From Candidatus Kapaibacterium sp. (GTDB taxonomy: Bacteria; Bacteroidota; Ignavibacteria; Kapaibacteriales; UBA2268), in NCBI GenBank assembly GCA_027858275.1, contig JAQIDA010000057.1:1-9087 (forward strand): 9,087 nucleotides of DNA, given 5' to 3'. The translations under genes and the position numbers were made by a program. Below are positions 6,327 through 9,087 of this stretch, one piece after another (the stretch's first letter is position 1; each line of letters opens with the position of its first letter). The notes beneath the pieces are model-generated. The model was given only the letters and a program-made list of their open reading frames with translations. It did not search any database and was not told where the DNA came from.

Positions 6327-7880
6327 TTATTCTTTGCTCAATATATCTCCGGCGGCTTTCAATCCGTCTGCACCGGAACTTACGATTCCGCCGGCGTAAC
6401 CACTGCCTTCGCCGCATATATAGAGATTCGCGAAACCGTCGCATTTACCGGCTTTGTCTCGTTCGGCTCTGATCGGTGAGGATGTTTTGCTTTCTAAACC
6501 GAGCATTAATCCTTGGTCGTAACCGTGGATTTTTGAGCTGAAATTATTCAGGCCGAGGGCGAGAGATTTACTAATTACTTTAGGGAGCAGTGCACGGAAA
6601 TCCCCGGATACGAGTCCGAGCGGGAAACTTGATTCCGGTAGTTTTTTTGTGGTTCTGCCGTTGAGGAAATCTTTGATTTTTACTGCAGGCGCGGCGTAGC
6701 CTCCGGCCGCGTCATAGAATTTGCGTTCTAATGTGTCGAGCCAATCAAGTGCTTCAATCGGATCGAGTTCGCGGCGCATCATATCGTTGAGGTTTATCCC
6801 TACTACTATCCCGGAATTCGCTGTCCCTGAAGCACGGGAATAATCACTCATCCCGTTGACTATATTGCTGCCTTTTGTCGGTGTTGACGGAACGACTTTT
6901 CCGCCGGGACACATGCAGAAGGAATAAGACGGCAAAAGATTTTCTCCTTTGAAAGTCAATTTATATTCAGCGGCTTTCAAGCCTCTCATGCTTTCGCGAT
7001 CCCATTGCGAAGAATTTATCAGTGCCTGCGGATGCTCAACACGTGTGCCTATAGCAAAAGATTTTATAGCAAATCTGACTCCGCTGCTTATCAACATTTT
7101 GTAAGTCATATAAGACGAATGACCGGGCGCGACTATCAGATAATCAACATCAATTTTCCCTTTATCCGTTTCAACGGCGTTGACTTTTTTGTCGTCTAAT
7201 GAATCGTTGTCCAAATGGAGTCCTGTCATTTGGATGTCGAAGAGCATTTTTCCGCCGGCTGCAATGAATTTCTCACGCAACTTCTTTACGATTTTTTTTA
7301 GATTATCACTGCCAAGATGAGGTTTTGAGAGATAGGCTATTTCTTCGGGCGCGCCGGATTCAATATACGAATCCATTATGAAGCCGCGTTCCTGACCAAT
7401 ATGTTTCGATCTCGATGTCAGTTTGCCGTCGGAAAAAGTACCGGCTCCGCCTTCGCCGAAACTATAGTTCGACCTTTCGTTCAGCTCACCGCCTTTTTCA
7501 AAATTATCAATATCATCCTTACGGATTTCAACTTCTTTGCCTTGCTCGATCAGAGTCACTTTGAAACCCGAAAGAGCCAATCTGTACGCTGCAAAAAACC
7601 CAGCCGGTCCGCTGCCGACAACGGCAATATGTTTATCTCTTTTTTTGTTTTCAATAATAAGTTTTTCAGGTAATTCGCGCTCGAAATCATTGTTTATCTC
7701 AGGAGATATCACGGTTGCGCGCACTTTCCAATGAATAGCGTTTTTGTCTCGCGCGTCCAAGCTCTGTTTTTCGATAAACAACTCTCCGCTGCGAACGTGA
7801 GCTTTTCTGAATGCTTTATCGCGAAGTTCCGATTTATCATAAAATGTCGAAAGTCTGAGGTCTATAATTCTTGCGCCCAT
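6327..7880 (-). CDS. FAD-dependent oxidoreductase of the COG2509 type
   Basis: A 517-residue flavoprotein of a widespread but functionally uncharacterised family, probably cytosolic. The N-terminal 80 residues form a small domain with the conserved EKQSLDARDK stretch (37-46). A Rossmann FAD-binding fold follows, with GSGPAG (89-94) and the ribose-binding acidic residue E112. The family hallmark FGEGGAGTFSDGKL is at 141-154. A second FAD-contact region, GEGSGYAGG (490-498), lies near the C-terminus followed by a helix with GADG. These intact motifs make FAD binding secure, but the substrate is unknown. It starts at ATG 7878-7880 after a purine-rich stretch without a clear Shine-Dalgarno. The family-typical N-terminal domain is complete from this ATG. 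The gene is preceded by a repeat-filled gap and followed by two palindromic repeats, so it is probably transcribed alone. Confidence 0.9.
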   Translation of the reverse strand: MGARIIDLRLSTFYDKSELRDKAFRKAHVRSGELFIEKQSLDARDKNAIHWKVRATVISPEINNDFERELPEKLIIENKKRDKHIAVVGSGPAGFFAAYRLALSGFKVTLIEQGKEVEIRKDDIDNFEKGGELNERSNYSFGEGGAGTFSDGKLTSRSKHIGQERGFIMDSYIESGAPEEIAYLSKPHLGSDNLKKIVKKLREKFIAAGGKMLFDIQMTGLHLDNDSLDDKKVNAVETDKGKIDVDYLIVAPGHSSYMTYKMLISSGVRFAIKSFAIGTRVEHPQALINSSQWDRESMRGLKAAEYKLTFKGENLLPSYSFCMCPGGKVVPSTPTKGSNIVNGMSDYSRASGTANSGIVVGINLNDMMRRELDPIEALDWLDTLERKFYDAAGGYAAPAVKIKDFLNGRTTKKLPESSFPLGLVSGDFRALLPKVISKSLALGLNNFSSKIHGYDQGLMLGLESKTSSPIRAERDKAGKCDGFANLYICGEGSGYAGGIVSSGADGLKAAGDILSKE

Positions 7881-7930
7881 GATTATTTTTTCTTTCTGTT
7901 TTTGTTTTTTCTCTTTTTTCGCTTTTAGAA

Positions 7931-7964
7931 AACCTTGCCGAAGGTAAAGAAACCTTCGGAAGGT
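7931..7964. repeat. Double palindromic repeat, family 2 (AACCTT/AAGGT)
   Basis: Two units begin with AACCTT 20 bp apart and each is a palindrome: ACCTT-GCCG-AAGGT (7932-7945) and ACCTTC-G-GAAGGT (7952-7964). Across the two units, CCGAAGGT (7938-7945) and ACCTTCGG (7952-7959) form a perfect 8-bp stem with the 6-nt loop AAAGAA. It lies about 50 bp upstream of the FAD oxidoreductase start, so it may be in that gene's leader RNA. Confidence 0.7.
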
Positions 7965-7982
7965 GCGGATCTTCTCTTAAAA

Positions 7983-8031
7983 CTCCCCTTCCTTTCCAAG
8001 GAGGGGTGCCTCGCTTCGAAGTGGGGTGGTT
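7983..8031. repeat. GC-rich hairpin repeat, family 3, copy 1
   Basis: CCCCT (7985-7989) and CCTT (7991-7994), with one bulged T, pair with AAGG (7998-8001) and AGGGG (8002-8006) around a TCC loop. A CTTCGAAG palindrome (8014-8021) and the tail GGGGTGGTT (8023-8031) follow. The arm AAGGAGGGG and the tail are shared with the copy at 8107-8141. Confidence 0.7.
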
Positions 8032-8047
8032 ATTATCTTATTTCAAA

Positions 8048-8079
8048 CATGCCAAGACGCCCAAATTGGGCGTCTCTAC
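8048..8079. repeat. Palindromic repeat, family 1, copy C
   Basis: The core 8055-8075 is a perfect 10-bp inverted repeat (arm AGACGCCCAA) around a central A. The flanks CATGC and CTAC are shared with copy B at 6281-6312. This copy sits between the two family-3 hairpins in the gap between the YgiQ-family gene and the FAD oxidoreductase. Confidence 0.8.
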
Positions 8080-8106
8080 ACTATCGCCTGTCATTCTCCC
8101 TCTTCT

Positions 8107-8141
8107 ACCCCCGCCTGCAAAGGAGGGGGTTAGGGGTGGTT
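8107..8141. repeat. GC-rich hairpin repeat, family 3, copy 2
   Basis: ACCCCC (8107-8112) pairs with GGGGGT (8125-8130), then a G-A mismatch, then CCT (8114-8116) with AGG (8121-8123) around a GCAA loop. The tail GGGGTGGTT (8133-8141) matches copy 1. It lies about 14 bp past the stop of the YgiQ-family gene. No U-tract follows on the minus strand, so it is not a textbook terminator. Confidence 0.7.
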
Positions 8142-8154
8142 CTTTTTCTTAATC

Positions 8155-9087
8155 TTATCTTCTCTTATTCTTCTCCGTCACCCGATTCTTCTGAATATCA
8201 AAATCCTCAGCTCTTTTTTTCGCGGGTCTTTTGCCCTGATACTTATTAAATTTTGGTTTACCGACGATCAGTTCTTTTTGTTTTTCTTTTCTGTTCGGAT
8301 CTTTTTCGACAAAGATCTCTTTTTTATCCATCGGATTTACGCCCGTATGATACATCATTGTAGAGTAAGTCGACGGTGTCGGAGTGAAAATCTGGACTTG
8401 TTCCGGATTCAATTTCAATTCTCTTTTTATAAACTCCTGCATTTTCTCAGTATCAAGAATTGAACATCCGGGATGAGCTGCAATGAAATAATATGTTAGA
8501 AATTGTTTTAATCCTGCTTTTTTGTTCAAGTCGTCGAAATCTTTTTTGAATTTAATAAGGCTCTCTTTGCCGGGCTTGCCCATTGCGTTGAGGACTTTGT
8601 CCTCGGTATGCTCGGGAGCTATTTTCATTTGTCCTGATACGTGATGTCTTACTATATTTTCGAGATAGGCATGACCGAAAGTTTTGTCCTGCAAGACCAA
8701 ATCGTGACGAACGCCTGATCCTACAAAAACTTTTTTAACATTTGGCAATGCCCGCAATCTTTTTAATAATTCAATTTGTCTTTTGTGAGATTGGTGCATA
8801 TTGTCGCATAAACTCGGGAAGGAACAGCGTTTCTTTTTGCAACTTCCGGTTGTTTCCTGAATTTCGCAATGATTGCCGAACATATTCGCTGTCGCTCCGC
8901 CGACATCGCTGATATATCCCTTGAAATCAGGGTGCTTGATCATTTTCTTTGCTTCTTCGACAATTGATCTTTCGCTTCGACTGCGGATTGTTCTGCCGTA
9001 ATGAACAGTTATACTGCAAAAATTGCATTCACCGTAGCAGCCGCGATGTGACATCAATGAAAATTGAATCGTTTCCAATGCTTTGAC
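8155..9087 (-). CDS. ygiQ: YgiQ-family radical SAM protein, C-terminal part
   Basis: Only the last 310 residues are in the window; the frame is open to the right edge, and family members are about 600-700 residues, so roughly half is missing. The radical SAM iron-sulfur motif CxxxCxxC is visible as CYGECNFC (visible residues C17, C21, C24), preceded by the family's SHRG. A second cysteine group follows (C83, C88, C94), then SGVRHDL (124-130), KIAPEH (155-160), AAHPGC (203-208) and FTPTPSTYST (234-243), all features I associate with YgiQ proteins. The C-terminus is a Lys/Arg-rich tail. The protein should bind a 4Fe-4S cluster and S-adenosylmethionine; its substrate is not established. A TTG at 9076-9078 is an internal Leu codon, not the start. 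A repeat cluster follows its stop. Confidence 0.92.
   Translation of the reverse strand, partial: VKALETIQFSLMSHRGCYGECNFCSITVHYGRTIRSRSERSIVEEAKKMIKHPDFKGYISDVGGATANMFGNHCEIQETTGSCKKKRCSFPSLCDNMHQSHKRQIELLKRLRALPNVKKVFVGSGVRHDLVLQDKTFGHAYLENIVRHHVSGQMKIAPEHTEDKVLNAMGKPGKESLIKFKKDFDDLNKKAGLKQFLTYYFIAAHPGCSILDTEKMQEFIKRELKLNPEQVQIFTPTPSTYSTMMYHTGVNPMDKKEIFVEKDPNRKEKQKELIVGKPKFNKYQGKRPAKKRAEDFDIQKNRVTEKNKRR

Noticed and set aside
7931..8141. CRISPR array in the repeat-rich gap.
   Set aside because: The repeats belong to different families, are palindromic, and are not separated by regular unique spacers; no cas gene is nearby.

Overview
The window looks like a chromosomal piece of a low-to-moderate GC member of the Bacteroidota / FCB group, possibly Ignavibacteria- or Kapabacteria-like. 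Three things point there. Two promoter candidates follow the phylum's -33 TTTG / -7 TAnnTTTG rule with a 19-nt spacer. The two lipoproteins have acidic residues straight after the lipobox cysteine. Intergenic gaps are filled with short GC-rich palindromic repeats. The exact lineage cannot be fixed from the sequence alone.

Layout from left to right. Positions 1-533 are a very AT-rich gap with DnaA-box-like sites and an AT palindrome. It leads into a rightward two-gene unit: an ArsR-type winged-helix regulator (534-845) overlapping by 7 bp a PlsC-type lysophospholipid acyltransferase (839-1561). Everything further right is on the minus strand. A NarL/LuxR-type response regulator (1620-2315) is interrupted by one in-frame amber codon at the start of its DNA-binding domain. 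Next comes glutamine-hydrolysing NAD+ synthetase nadE (2384-4345). Both of these have their own Bacteroidota-type promoter. Then come two tandem paralogous lipoproteins (4545-5336 and 5369-6127) closed by an intrinsic terminator, a COG2509-type FAD-dependent oxidoreductase (6327-7880), and the C-terminal part of a YgiQ-family radical SAM protein that runs off the right edge (8155-9087).

Most genes are housekeeping or conserved-uncharacterised, and they do not form one obvious pathway. The notable parts are non-canonical. The response regulator looks freshly broken or recoded. The 274-bp gap at 7881-8154 is largely made of palindromic repeats from three families. One of these families (arm AGACGCCCAA) has two near-perfect copies, plus a third that has diverged so that only the minus-strand RNA still folds fully; that copy has a U-tract and could serve as the terminator of the FAD gene. 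I see no CRISPR array, defence system, transposase, tRNA or rRNA.
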